A stretch of 64,000 bases of DNA from Balaenoptera acutorostrata (taxonomy: Eukaryota; Chordata; Mammalia; Artiodactyla; Balaenopteridae). Every line of letters starts with the position of its first letter. Position 1 is the first letter of the stretch. A model generated the notes under the pieces. The model was given only the letters and a program-made list of their open reading frames with translations. It had not been told where the DNA came from and did not search any database. A program made the translations under genes and the position numbers. Of the stretch, positions 1 to 10,239 are shown piece after piece. The DNA is taken from NCBI RefSeq assembly GCF_949987535.1, contig NC_080081.1:35752428-35816427 (forward strand). The letters are read 5' to 3'.

Positions 1-8
1 ATGTAAAG

Positions 9-11
<3 letters not shown>

Positions 12-60
<49 letters not shown>
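12..60. repeat. (TA)n microsatellite
   Basis: Nearly pure alternating TA over about 45 bases, ending in degenerate TA-rich DNA. No coding meaning; the short frame reading through it is a tyrosine/isoleucine artefact. Confidence 0.97.
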
Positions 61-67
<7 letters not shown>

Positions 68-2006
68 TACATACATATACCGGCTTTCCTAAGGACATAT
101 TTTCATTCTTATAACTTTTAAAATCCTTAAGCATTTGATTAATTTTATCGAAGCATACATAGGAAAATAGGAAAAACTCTTTGGAAATAACCATGTTAAT
201 ACTTTACTTTTTAATTAGTGTGTTTGCAACAGTACTGTACAACACAAAATTGCAGTCCTTTCATAATTAATTTATCATATTGCCAAAAAAAGCAAAACTT
301 TTTTCTTATATTTTTAGCTGGTCTAAATTGAAAAAGGCATTGGATTTTCACAGATAGCCATAAATGATTGATAACATATAACACTAGGAAAAAAATAAAA
401 TTTATTCTTTCAGTGTGTACTATTCTGCTATGCCAAAAACATGTAGCTTAGAAATTCATTTTACATATGATGTGATTTTTTATTGAGAAGTAATTAATGT
501 AGTTTCACCTTTTAATTGCATCATATTTTCTTCACCTTGCTGTCTCAAATTTGTTATGAATTTGTGATTTCTTATAATTTCAAGACTGTAACTCCTAAAT
601 CTTAAAGATTTCTGTCAAATATTTGTTTGTCAGAAGTCGGAAATAGTTTAGAAAGAATCAATGTCTTGACAAAGTTTATTTTACAAGGTTAAATTAAGAG
701 GAAGTAGTACAGGAGAGAAAACGCTAAGACTGACCTAAATACATGAATTTTTGTTTTATCATTAGTGTTTTTGTGACTTTATGCAAACTATTTAATTTTG
801 ATAGTTTCTTTATTTTAGTTTGAATGTTCTCTAGGAACATTTTACAAGTTGTCAATAGAAATTCTGAAATAATTATAGTTTTCAAAATAAAATATTTTAG
901 GGAAGATCCAATCTGCTCAAATTCTGCTCTAAGAAAACAATTCGTTAAAAGTGCTCCATAAAATCCCAGAGGTCCCCATAGGGATCCCATAGGGATTTGG
1001 CAGATATTGCTTAAAAATGAATGTCACCTTAGAGAAAAGAAGAGACAATGTTTTTGCCAATGATAAAATTCAAACTTTCAGGTGAATATTAGAATTCTGG
1101 AAAAATAGTATCCTACCATGTAAGCTTGAAATCTTTCCAACACTAAAGATTTTTCTCTTGAGACTGGTGGTGATATAAACAAATTTTTTTTTTAAATTGT
1201 ATTTTGAAATGTGTCAACATTGATAAGTATGTATAACTCAATGAACCAGTTTTATGCAAAATTGAATAATATTTTGAAACCCATGTATAAAGAAAAGATG
1301 CATTCAAAGGACAAGTTAGAATATTGGATTAATATAGCAGAATACAAAAAGACCTTTAATATAATTCTAGATTCTACATTGCAATTCATATTTTAGGAGC
1401 TAGTACCTGTCTGTTTAGTGGAGTTTCAAAGAATAATATTCATAATTATCCCAAAAGGCTTTTAAAGTTTTCATCCATTTCCAAAAACACACTTGTATTA
1501 TGATTTACAGATTTACTTCATATATTTTAACTGATACATATATTACTGCAGATATAATGCAGAACAAATATGAAAATTCAGTTGCCTTCTAATAAGACAA
1601 ATATTAAAGAAATTTGCAAAAATGATGCCATTCTCAACATTTTTTGCTACAAAATGTGGTTATTTGTCATAAAATACTTTACTTTTGTTAACATGTAATT
1701 AATATATTAATGTCCTTGGTAAATGAACTAAACCAAATATTTTCTAAAATTTCTCAGTTTTAATTTCTAATTCAGTAAATAGTAATAGGTAACACCCAAA
1801 TAAACAAAAGTTGTTTGGGGTCCTCAGTGATTTTGAAGAGTGTAAAAAACCAAAATGTTTAAGATACACTGCTTGCAAGGAATAAAATTTTCCCTTTAAG
1901 CTTGCTTACTTTCACATGTGACCTCTACATGATGCAAGGATTACTAAATAATCTCTGTAGCAGGACGATTAAAGAGAAAGAGAAATGGACAAGGATGGTC
2001 AGAAGC
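61..2006. other. AT-rich single-copy DNA, no gene seen
   Basis: Strongly AT-rich, with stops in all frames. Short frames of 60-90 codons (for example near 724-990 and 1211-1396) have no recognisable domain and look like chance. No recognisable repeat family. Confidence 0.6.
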
Positions 2007-2080
2007 TTTGCTGTACACCAGAAACTAGCACAGCATTGTAAGTCAACTATACTTCAATAAAATTTTTTTTTTTTTAATTT
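2007..2080 (+). mobile_element. L1 3'-terminal remnant
   Basis: The segment beginning tttgctgtacaccagaaac and ending in caataaaattt plus a T/A-rich tail is the last ~70 bases of an artiodactyl-type L1 3' UTR. The same tail sits at 35473-35520. Severely 5'-truncated. No target duplication was identified. Confidence 0.7.
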
Positions 2081-2174
2081 CAAAAAATGTGTTAAACATG
2101 GTTGTCTTGAGTCTATGAGTTACCATTGTTTGGAGCATGCTACTACTACTAATACTAGTACTACTAATATAAAA

Positions 2175-2405
2175 TATGAATAATTACTCTGTCCTAGGTA
2201 CTGCTTATTTTGCATATATTATTTCATTCAGTCCTTCCTCCAATATATTGGGCTAGGAACCATAATTTCCCCTATTTTACAAAAAGTAAATTGAAGCACA
2301 CATATCTAGATTAAGTAGCTTTCCCTGGGTCACACAACAAATAAGTGATGGAGTCAGAATTTGTCATCTGTTTGACTCCAGAAACCATGCTATTATTCAT
2401 CACAT
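2175..2405 (-). mobile_element. MIR SINE remnant
   Basis: Reads like a MIR in reverse: a stretch like ccctattttacaaaaagtaa, then a segment matching the MIR core (taagtagctttccctgggtc, cacacaacaaataagtgatg), then a tRNA-like head region. Diverged, as expected for an old mammalian SINE. Confidence 0.75.
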
Positions 2406-3013
2406 CCTGCACACAAAAGTGATACATTCTGTCTCAGACAGGAAGATTTCATCAGGCTTGAGAGTGACCCAGTTAAAACTTGCCTCAATAATAAATCTCT
2501 TTGCTTGGATTCAATAACCATCTTATAATCAATCACTTGATTTTTTTTTTAAATTGCTTATCATAATTCAGTTCATGAAACAATCATCTATATGTAGTTG
2601 ATTAGACCTGGTCTTCAGTGAACTTGCCTGCGGGCTATTCTGTGGAGATCTTGAGTGGCAGGATGACTTCCCTGTTCCCTTGATGCAGAATCTCTGCTCT
2701 GCCACCCAACGGCCATGTGTTGCATAGCAGGACATTTAAAACTTCAATTGTATATAGCTCTTTGCATTTTACAGAAATCTTATAAGAAATACACTGGTAT
2801 CTCAAAAGAAATGTGAAATAATATTAATATCTCATATGAAGGAACTAGAATATACAGAAGTGGCCGCAAGGTGAGAATGAAATTCTGCTCTTCTAATTAT
2901 TAAAGACCGTGCTTTCTGCCTTCCTGTGATGCCGCTGTTAGCTGCTCCAAGCTTGTTAGTTTTCTACCTAACACAGGATGGACAAGTTAGATATTAGATA
3001 TTAGATGAGTTCA
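2406..3013. other. Single-copy DNA, nothing recognised
   Basis: AT-rich sequence with no supported ORF and no repeat family I can name. It is the left flank of the SINE pair at 3014-3665. Confidence 0.5.
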
Positions 3014-3029
3014 TAGAAGCTTGAATTTT

Positions 3030-3325
3030 TTTTTAAATTTTATTTATTTATTTATTTATTTTTGGCTTTGTTGGGTCTTCGTTTCTGTGCGAGGGCTTTC
3101 TCCAGTTGTGGCAAGCGGGGGCCACTCTTCATCGCGGTGCACGGGCCTCTCACTATCGTGGCCTCTCTTGTTGCGGAGCACAGGCTCCAGACGCGCAGGC
3201 TCAGCAGTTGTGGCTCACGGGCCTAGTTGCTCCGTGGCATGTGGGATCCTCCCAGACCAGGGCTCAAACCCATGTCCCCTGCATTAGCAGGCAGACTCTC
3301 AACCACTGCGCCACCAGGGAAGCCC
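3030..3325 (-). mobile_element. CHR-type tRNA-Glu SINE, inverted-pair member 1
   Basis: About 296 bp in minus orientation: the A/T-rich tail is at the left (TTTA repeats) and the tRNA-derived head at the right (ccaccagggaagccc). The 16-bp target duplication tagaagcttgaatttt lies at 3014-3029 and 3326-3341 and is perfect, so insertion was relatively recent. The sequence is GC-rich and retains CpGs. It was mobilised in trans by L1. The ORFs across it are fortuitous. Confidence 0.93.
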
Positions 3326-3354
3326 TAGAAGCTTGAATTTTAAAGAATATTCAG

Positions 3355-3652
3355 GGGGCTTCCCTGGTGGCGCAGTGGTTGAGAATCTGCCTGCCAATGC
3401 AGGGGACACGGGTTCGAGCCCTGGTCTGGGAAGATCCCACATGCCACGGAGCAACTGGGCCCGTGAGCCACAATTACTGAGCCTGCGCGTCTGGAGCCTG
3501 TGCTCCGCAACAAGAGAGGCCGCGATGGTGAGAGGCCCGCGCACCGCGATGAAGAGTGGTCCCCACTTGCCACAACTAGAGAAAGCCCTCGCACAGAAAC
3601 GAAGACCCAACACAGCCATAAATAAATAAATAAATAAAATTAAAAAAAAAAA
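3355..3652 (+). mobile_element. CHR-type tRNA-Glu SINE, inverted-pair member 2
   Basis: About 298 bp in plus orientation. The pol III A box (tggcgcagtgg, 3368-3378) and B box (ggttcgagccc, 3411-3421) of the tRNA-Glu-like head are intact, and the tail is an AAATA repeat plus poly(A). The target duplication aaagaatattcag is at 3342-3354 and 3653-3665 and is perfect. The first copy abuts the right-hand duplication of SINE 1, so this element landed exactly next to it, head to head. Confidence 0.94.
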
Positions 3653-3665
3653 AAAGAATATTCAG

Positions 3666-3939
3666 AAAAATACATTTTCTGTGAGAATTCTAACTGAATT
3701 AAGGAGAAGAAGATTGTTTGATTTCTATACGAATTTCCTCTCATCCAAATGATTTCCCTAGCAAGTATTAGCTATTTCTGTACAGGACCATATATAGACT
3801 CTCATGTGCTTTCTAAATTCTCATTATTCCAAGACTCATTCTCAAAATAGTCTTTGTTCGTATTACAATGTCTTTGATATACTTCTTGACCTGCAAAAAG
3901 CACCATCATGTCCCTTTCACTGTATTGTAATGAGATATA
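3666..3939. other. Single-copy DNA, nothing recognised
   Basis: AT-rich; a 60-codon plus-strand frame at 3804-3986 has no domain and no coding signature. Confidence 0.5.
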
Positions 3940-4195
3940 TTACAGTGTGGCTTAACGAGAGTAGAATTTCTTGGAGTAGTCTATGAACCACTGGCTTGAA
4001 GACATAAAAAGTGTATTTTAAATTGATTTTGCCGTGTCATGCTGACCAAGTTATATAATATTTCTGACATTCATCTGTAAAAATAAAATTGAAAAAACAT
4101 GAGGAAAAAATTGATCATAAGGCAATCAGCACAGTGTCTGGCAAATAGCAAGGTTGAATTCATGTTAACCATAATAATAGTAACATTAAACCTAT
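3940..4195 (+). mobile_element. MIR SINE remnant
   Basis: Decayed MIR in plus orientation: a core-like segment (gaccaagttatataatattt, catctgtaaaaataaaattg) and the 3' motif cagcacagtgtctggcaaat followed by ATA-rich sequence. Left boundary uncertain. Confidence 0.65.
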
Positions 4196-4790
4196 TAAGG
4201 AACAGTTTCCGCTACTTATTCAGCCATTAGTGTTTTTATGCCCCATGAAATGTGCAACTTCAGGCGGTCAAAATAAATTCAAGGATCTTGCTTTTGGAAG
4301 ATGTCTCTAACCTCTAAGGTGGAGGTTAGAATGCTGAAATGGAAAGGGAAAATTCAGATTTCTTGAATTTTTGTATTGTGATATTCTGAGAAAATGTTCA
4401 TATATTCCAAACTAGTAGGAAGTTATCTTCCTAATATTGATGTTTCAGGATTTTTCTAGCGTAGTACTCCTAAAAAATATACAACTATTTTTAGGAAACT
4501 TGGAAATGAGCTATTTATAGCTTCATCAATTAAGAGCAATATTTAGAAAAAAAATAAATTGGATATTATTCTATAGAATGCAGAAATAGGTGACATTACT
4601 GGTGGACTTAGTTTTGAAAAGTAAAACATATTATTAATATCAAATATATTAAAGACCTTAAATTTTAGGCTAGAAAGTTCCCCCCTAATATTTTCACATA
4701 ATAGAGATTAGAAAAACATGAAATTAGGATAATCACAGTCAATTAATATATGTGTTTGTATATACATATAGAGATATTGTCTGACTGTGA
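4196..4790. other. AT-rich DNA, nothing recognised
   Basis: No supported ORF and no assignable repeat. Confidence 0.5.
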
Positions 4791-4807
4791 GAGATATATA
4801 TATATCT

Positions 4808-4852
<45 letters not shown>
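4791..4852. repeat. (TA)n microsatellite
   Basis: TA repeat interrupted once by ctcc near 4808; the right block is pure alternating TA for about 45 bases. Self-complementary and able to extrude a hairpin. Confidence 0.95.
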
Positions 4853-4856
<4 letters not shown>

Positions 4857-5399
4857 AAAGGAATTATCTCTGGAAAATAATATAATTTTCAATGGATAAA
4901 TATACATCTCTAATTTTGAAAATGATAAATTAAGAGTAGTAAAACATGTTATCACTAAAATTTACATACATACGTTATGTAATGCTTTTGTAGGGCAGAA
5001 TTGTAATTTATACTTCATGAACTTTATAGAAATTAGAATTTATGTTGGTATCAATATTCACTCAGAAGAATGCCATTAATTTTGATTTGTTTCTTTTCAA
5101 GACTTTACCTATGGGTTTCTGCACTTTCACCAAGAATAATACTAATTTATCATGTTTATTTTCTCTATACATCCATTTTCACATTTTTAAACACTGCAAT
5201 ATTGTGAGATGGATATAAATAGTATTATAGGCTCAATTAATTAACTCTGATATCCCCATACCTCTTCTGACAGGTTTCTATCCCTTCTTTGCTGAATATT
5301 TAGATTTGTCCTATCAAGAAGGATTTAATTTCCTCAAAGAAAAGATCTACGTGTTACCCAATGATTTTTCTATTGCCACATATTATACACCTACATTGT
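4853..5399. other. AT-rich DNA, nothing recognised
   Basis: No supported ORF or RNA gene. The last ~150 bases may be a decayed extension of the L2-like piece that follows. Confidence 0.45.
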
Positions 5400-5490
5400 C
5401 ATCATAAATAGATTGTGAACTTTTCTCAGGCATCAACCACAATTTATAGTTCTCATGTATTCCACCCAGGCCCTGGCACAGAGCTTGTTT
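5400..5490 (+). mobile_element. Possible L2 3'-end remnant
   Basis: The order gattgtgaacttttctcagg ... ccaggccctggcacagagct follows the layout of the L2 3' end (a 'gactgtaagctcc...' block, then a 'cctggcacag' block). Short and diverged. Confidence 0.5.
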
Positions 5491-6379
5491 ATTCAGGTAG
5501 GTCATGCTCTGTGGGGTCCTCTGGTAGGCTGTATATTAAGTACGGAGTAAACAGAGATTAAAGACAAAAATCCCTGTCCTTAGAAATTCATAGCCTAGTG
5601 TGTAGTGAAAATTAACGTACAATTAAAATGAAGCATGAACAATGCTCTGATAAAAGTACAATACAGTGATTTGAAAGGAACAGGCAATCCCTTCACAATA
5701 CAATTTTTTTTTCTTTCAAATCGTTAAAAAATATTTACAAGTAGGGAAAATACTGAAAAAGAGCTTTGCTCTAAGTTTCTGATAAAGGCCAGTGACAGAA
5801 ATAGGTGAATCTGGACCATGAAAGAGATGTAGAGTTATTAGTTGGGATGGTAGATAGTACATTTGAAACTGAGAGGATCATATCATTAGCAAGTTCAAAA
5901 AATCAACATTGATTTATTCAGGGCTGAGATTTCTAGGGGATATCTGAAGTCCTGATAAGGCCAAATAATCAAGTAAGTTAAGAGGAAGATTTAGTAGCTC
6001 TTTTAGGCAAGATAAGATTCAAGTTTGGGTCAGCGCACTTTTACTGAACTTTTACTATACCCTCCATGTATATGTGGCACTAGAAGGCCCTTGGGGTAGG
6101 GGTAATGCAGAAGGAGAGGAGTCATCAAAATGGCCCCTGACTTCTCGTATGGAACCAAGACAAATGCATTGATAAGGACCAAATAGATCAAAATAAATAC
6201 TGCAAAATTAGTATATGCAAGCTATAGGTATTTAAAGAAAAGCTACTTTATTTTTGTCTCGATGATTAGAGAAAGCTTGCCGGATAGAGTGCTATTAGAT
6301 GTGCAACTTGTGGGACAGGCAGGTTTTAGTAGCCTGGAATAAGTGCAAAAATAATGGAATTAACATCACAGTAAAAAAC
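5491..6379. other. Gene-free stretch with old repeat-like pieces
   Basis: Two pieces (about 5540-5700 and 6040-6180) contain wording typical of very old mammalian interspersed repeats, such as aaaaatccctgtccttagaa. Divergence is too great to name a family. No ORF supported. Confidence 0.35.
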
Positions 6380-6545
6380 AGGATTTTAGAACTTGGGCAT
6401 CTTTAGAGGTTTTTGAGTCCAAGCTTCTTGATTATGACAGATGAGGAAACTGAGATCCAAAAGAAAAACATAGTGACTAACCTGAGGAAACCCAGTGAAT
6501 ACATAGGAGTCGTAGGACCATAACTCACATTCCCAATTGCCAATC
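6380..6545 (-). mobile_element. Probable MIR-related remnant
   Basis: Contains gacagatgaggaaactgaga followed by a segment like the MIR core in reverse. Consistent with a MIR-class SINE on the minus strand; the family is not certain. Confidence 0.5.
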
Positions 6546-7282
6546 TTGAGCTTTTTCTGTTATTTTCTCTTTTTACTTTACTCTGTTGATGAATTCACCA
6601 ATATGCAATTTTTTTTATGAACAACTATTTAATATTATGTATCTCTAAGGTCTTTTCATAGGTTATGAAAACTCATTACTTACAACTTATAAAATAAAAT
6701 ATTCATAAAATATTAAGACTGCAGACTCAGTCTTTAAAAATATACTGTACTCTAGAGTCATATAGCATGGTCCTAACGATTTTGAACTACACTACATGGT
6801 GACCACTATTAGCTCCAATTTATAAAAAGGATTTGATTCTTCCCAAGGCAATGAGAGTAAATCCCCACACAATTTCTTAATCTATCTCATTCCAAGAAAT
6901 TTAAAGTTGTGGATTAGTAAATAAATTACAGCATTCTTTTTTTGACATCATGCAATGTAAATTGAAACCAATTGAAAGAAATAGACTTAATTTGCCATGG
7001 AACACAAGTCATTCAGTGAGACTTGTTTTACCTTTTACCACAGAAAAGATAGGTAAAGAAAATAAGCACTTAGGACAAATAATTCAAGCATCATGATGTA
7101 TTTTTGTCTTCCTGAACCCTCTTAGGTATAATAGTTTTCAGTTGATTTACTTGTGCTTCCAGATAGATTGTCAATATCATTTATGGATATTGATCACAGT
7201 GATACAGGTGAACATTAAAATATAAGTGATTAATTTCTAATATACTGTTTCTAATATACAGATGTTTTTGGTTAGACTGACA
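6546..7282. other. AT-rich DNA, nothing recognised
   Basis: No gene or nameable repeat. It ends at the target site of the solo LTR. Confidence 0.5.
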
Positions 7283-7286
7283 CATC

Positions 7287-7771
7287 TGTGGACAAAGAAT
7301 GTTGTCTGACATTTCAGTAAACAAAAAATATTTCTGCCCTCAAGCCCTCAGCCACTGCAGCTGCCCCCAACGTTGCACCCTGAGGGGAATTCAGGATGAA
7401 GAAAAACAGGATACTAGCCCTAGATAGTTAACGTGCCTATCAAAGGAATAATTTCAAGGAGCCTTGAAGGACTGTTGCATTTTCCCCTACATAGAAAAGC
7501 ACTAAAATCATTAACTAGAGATATCTTTTGTGTGTGTGATTAGCAGTAATCCTTTGATGTCTGACTACCTGATTTTTTTTTTTTTTTTTTGGTTTTTGGT
7601 TTTGTTTTGTTTTTCCAGTGAAAACTCCTATATACCCTGACTCTTCCTTACCTCTTTGGAACAGTTCCTCAGAGCTATCTGAGAGGCTGTCTCCGAGGCT
7701 ATAGTCCTCAGTAAGGTCCTGGAATAAAGCATAACTCACAGCTTTTAGGTTGTGTGTTTTTTTTGTCAACA
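7287..7771 (+). mobile_element. Solo LTR of a class I (gammaretrovirus-like) endogenous retrovirus
   Basis: A 485-bp block begins TGTGGACAAAG and ends GTCAACA, the TG...CA termini of an LTR. It is flanked by the 4-bp direct repeat catc (7283-7286 and 7772-7775), the duplication size typical of gammaretroviruses. In order it has a GC-richer U3, a T-rich expansion (7574-7615), a TATA box (7629-7634), an R-like segment ending in AATAAA (7721-7726), and a T-rich U5. No gag, pol or env lies next to it, so it is the product of recombination between two LTRs. The exact family is not assigned. Viewed as an LTR from structure, not from a database match. Confidence 0.75.
7629..7726 (+). promoter_or_regulatory. 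LTR TATA box and polyadenylation signal
   Basis: TATATA at 7629-7634 and AATAAA at 7721-7726 are about 90 bases apart, the usual U3/R arrangement of gammaretroviral LTRs. Present activity unknown. Confidence 0.6.
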
Positions 7772-7775
7772 CATC

Positions 7776-8091
7776 TTAATCACAAAATGGCAACAATAGT
7801 CCTTGTGGACCCCTGGATTTATCTAAATTTATCTAAACTATTTAAATAACTGCATACAAAGATGTTTTCAGTAACAGTTCAAAATTAAAAGTCTATTTTT
7901 AAATAGTAAGGGTATAGTCAATGAAGTTACTTTAAAAATTGTGTATGAATTTGCCAGCACATGAAAAGGACATTTTGTGACACAGTAGTGTGCTATTTTA
8001 ATCATAAGAGACTAAAGAAAAAAGAAGTAAGGTAGATGTACTACATCAATAATGATTTTAAACTATTTTTGGTATATAAAAGGTGCAGAAT
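7776..8091. other. Single-copy DNA, nothing recognised
   Basis: AT-rich, no supported ORF. Confidence 0.5.
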
Positions 8092-8109
8092 AATAATGAA
8101 TTATTCAGA

Positions 8110-8441
8110 CTTCCCTGGTGGCACAGTGGTTAAGAATCCGCCTGCCAATGCAGGGGACACAGGTTCGAGCCCTGTTCCGGGAAGATCCCACATGCTGTGG
8201 AGCAACTAAGCCAGTGCACTATAACTACTGAGCCTGCTCTCTAGAGCCGGGGTGCCACAACTACGGAACCCTTTGCACCTAGAGCCCATGTTCCACAACA
8301 AGAGAAGCCTTCATAATGAGAAGCCCACGCACCACAATGAAGAGTAGCCCCTGCTCGCTGCAACTAGAGGAAGCCCGCACGCAGCAACGAAGACACAACA
8401 CAGCCAAAAATAAATAAATAAAATAATTAATTAATTTAAAA
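8110..8441 (+). mobile_element. CHR-type tRNA-Glu SINE, older copy
   Basis: About 332 bp, plus strand. The head starts ttccctggtggcacagtgg and has the B box ggttcgagccc; the body is more diverged than the pair at 3.0-3.7 kb and has lost many CpGs. It ends in a TAAATAAATA tail. The 18-bp target duplication aataatgaattattcaga is at 8092-8109 and 8442-8459 and is perfect. Confidence 0.93.
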
Positions 8442-8459
8442 AATAATGAATTATTCAGA

Positions 8460-9439
8460 TGATTTTGGCATGTGTTTGTAGGAAATGTTGAATTTTTAGG
8501 AACCTTTGCCAATAGTGACTACTGTCATAGCTGTGTTGAAAGAAGACATTTTGTTTCATCAAATAATATTGTCTTTCACATAAAATTGATGGCAGTATTT
8601 TACATTTAATTAATTTGTATTTGATTTACTTGGATTTTGCATTTCTAAAAAAGTCGGAAGAATAGGTAGTTTACAAGTATTTGTAAATTTTCTACATGTT
8701 TAAGTAATATTATAATGAGAATAATTTATTTAAAATATACATGAGAATATTTTATTAGTTTTATACAGTCCTCACATTTTAAGATGCAAATATATGTTTA
8801 TCTTAAATATATTGAATATATGTTAATTATGTTGTAAATTGTGATACATTTTCAGATTCTAATAGAAATGCATTTAATGGTATGAATGATGTGTCAATTA
8901 GATACTAGTTATAATAATAAACAGTATTTTTTATTTCTTATTTATAAAATATTTTGGGGGGAATAAAAGTTGAATTGTACTGACATATTTCAATTGCTAT
9001 CAAAATTAATTTTATTAATTATTAATTGTTTAATTAATTATTTTTATTGAATTATTATTATAGTTAATTATACCAACTGGTTTTGTAACTATCCTACAGT
9101 AAACTTTATTTGATTTTGGTAAACTATTATTTAGTACACTGCTGGATTAAATTACTAGTGGTTTTTTTTTTCTAAAGTTATTTGCCTCTAGTGCTCACAT
9201 GTGACTTAAATCTCTAATATTACTTAATGTGTTACATTATCAGTTATAATATTACATATTATATTATATTACATTACATTACTTATCAAGTACTTTGATT
9301 TCTAGGATATATAATCATAAAGTTAATTGCAAAGTATTTCACCTTATTTATGTTGGACTAGATTATTTGATGTGGAAATGATCAGCACTTTGAAAATATG
9401 AGAGAATTTGCATTATGCCATTTTGGATGTGGTTATTTA
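8460..9439. other. Extremely AT-rich single-copy DNA
   Basis: Runs of TTAATTA and ATTATATTACATTAC (about 9003-9075 and 9234-9284) resemble simple-sequence drift. No gene seen. Confidence 0.55.
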
Positions 9440-9857
9440 ACAGAATTTATTTAATAATGCAGTATTTATTGCATTCATACACTTTGATTACTTTATTTCT
9501 TCTTGAATTAATTAGCTAATATTTCAAAAAATCTGTTATCAAGTTTTCAAAAAAACCCACTAAGTTTTAAATAAGAATATGTTGCTATTTCTGCTTTATA
9601 TTTTATAATTATTTTGTTTATTGATTGAACTTGATTAAACTGCTTTCTGTTGTATTGCTTATTGTTTTTATCAATCCATGCTTTTTTAATGCTAAAATTA
9701 TATTGAATTATTACTTATTTTTTCTAGCTTTTATTAAAATTGTTCTATTGGATTTTCTCATTAAATTCCTCAATTAACTATATTGAATCTTTTGTTTAAA
9801 ATGTATATGATATCAATATGTTTCAAAGACGTGCAAACAAAAAAAACCCCATAGATT
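9440..9857 (-). mobile_element. Ancient L1 remnant, left part (interrupted by L1 no. 1)
   Basis: TTT/ATT-rich sequence typical of antisense L1 ORF2; it resumes at 17615 after the younger L1. Very diverged; assignment rests on base composition and continuity with the right part. Confidence 0.4.
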
Positions 9858-9986
9858 TACAAGTTTTTTTTAAAAACATCTTTATTAAAGTATAATTGCT
9901 CTACAATGCTGTGTTAGTTTCTGCTTTATAACAAAGTGAATCAGTTATGCATATACATATGTTCCCATATCTCTTCCCTCTTGCAT

Positions 9987-10020
9987 CTCCCTCCCTCCCA
10001 CCCTCCCTATCCCACCCCTC
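9987..10020 (-). promoter_or_regulatory. L1 3' UTR polypurine / G-quadruplex-type tract
   Basis: On the L1 sense (minus) strand this is a run of at least five GGG or longer blocks separated by one to three bases. Such a G-rich tract is a known conserved feature of L1 3' UTRs. This copy is the least interrupted of the three in the window. Confidence 0.8.
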
Positions 10021-10239
10021 TAGGTGGTCACAAAGCACCGAGCTGATCTCCCTGTGCTATGCGGCTGCTTCCCACTAGCTATCTATTTTACATTTGGTAG
10101 TGTATATATGTCCATGACACTCTCTCACCCTGTCACATCTCACCCCTCCCCCTCCCCATATCCTCAAGTCCATTTTCTAGTAGGTCTGTGTCTTTATTCC
10201 CATCTTGCCAATAGGTTCTTCATGACCTTTTTTTTCCCC

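Noticed and set aside
3357..3440. tRNA-Glu gene
   Set aside because: The A and B boxes are those of a SINE head; the anticodon stem-loop is not preserved and the sequence continues into a SINE body with an A-rich tail.
3021..3629. Overlapping ORFs of 76-106 codons on both strands
   Set aside because: They fall wholly inside two CHR SINEs and reappear in the SINE at 40.8 kb; GC-rich SINE sequence simply lacks stops.
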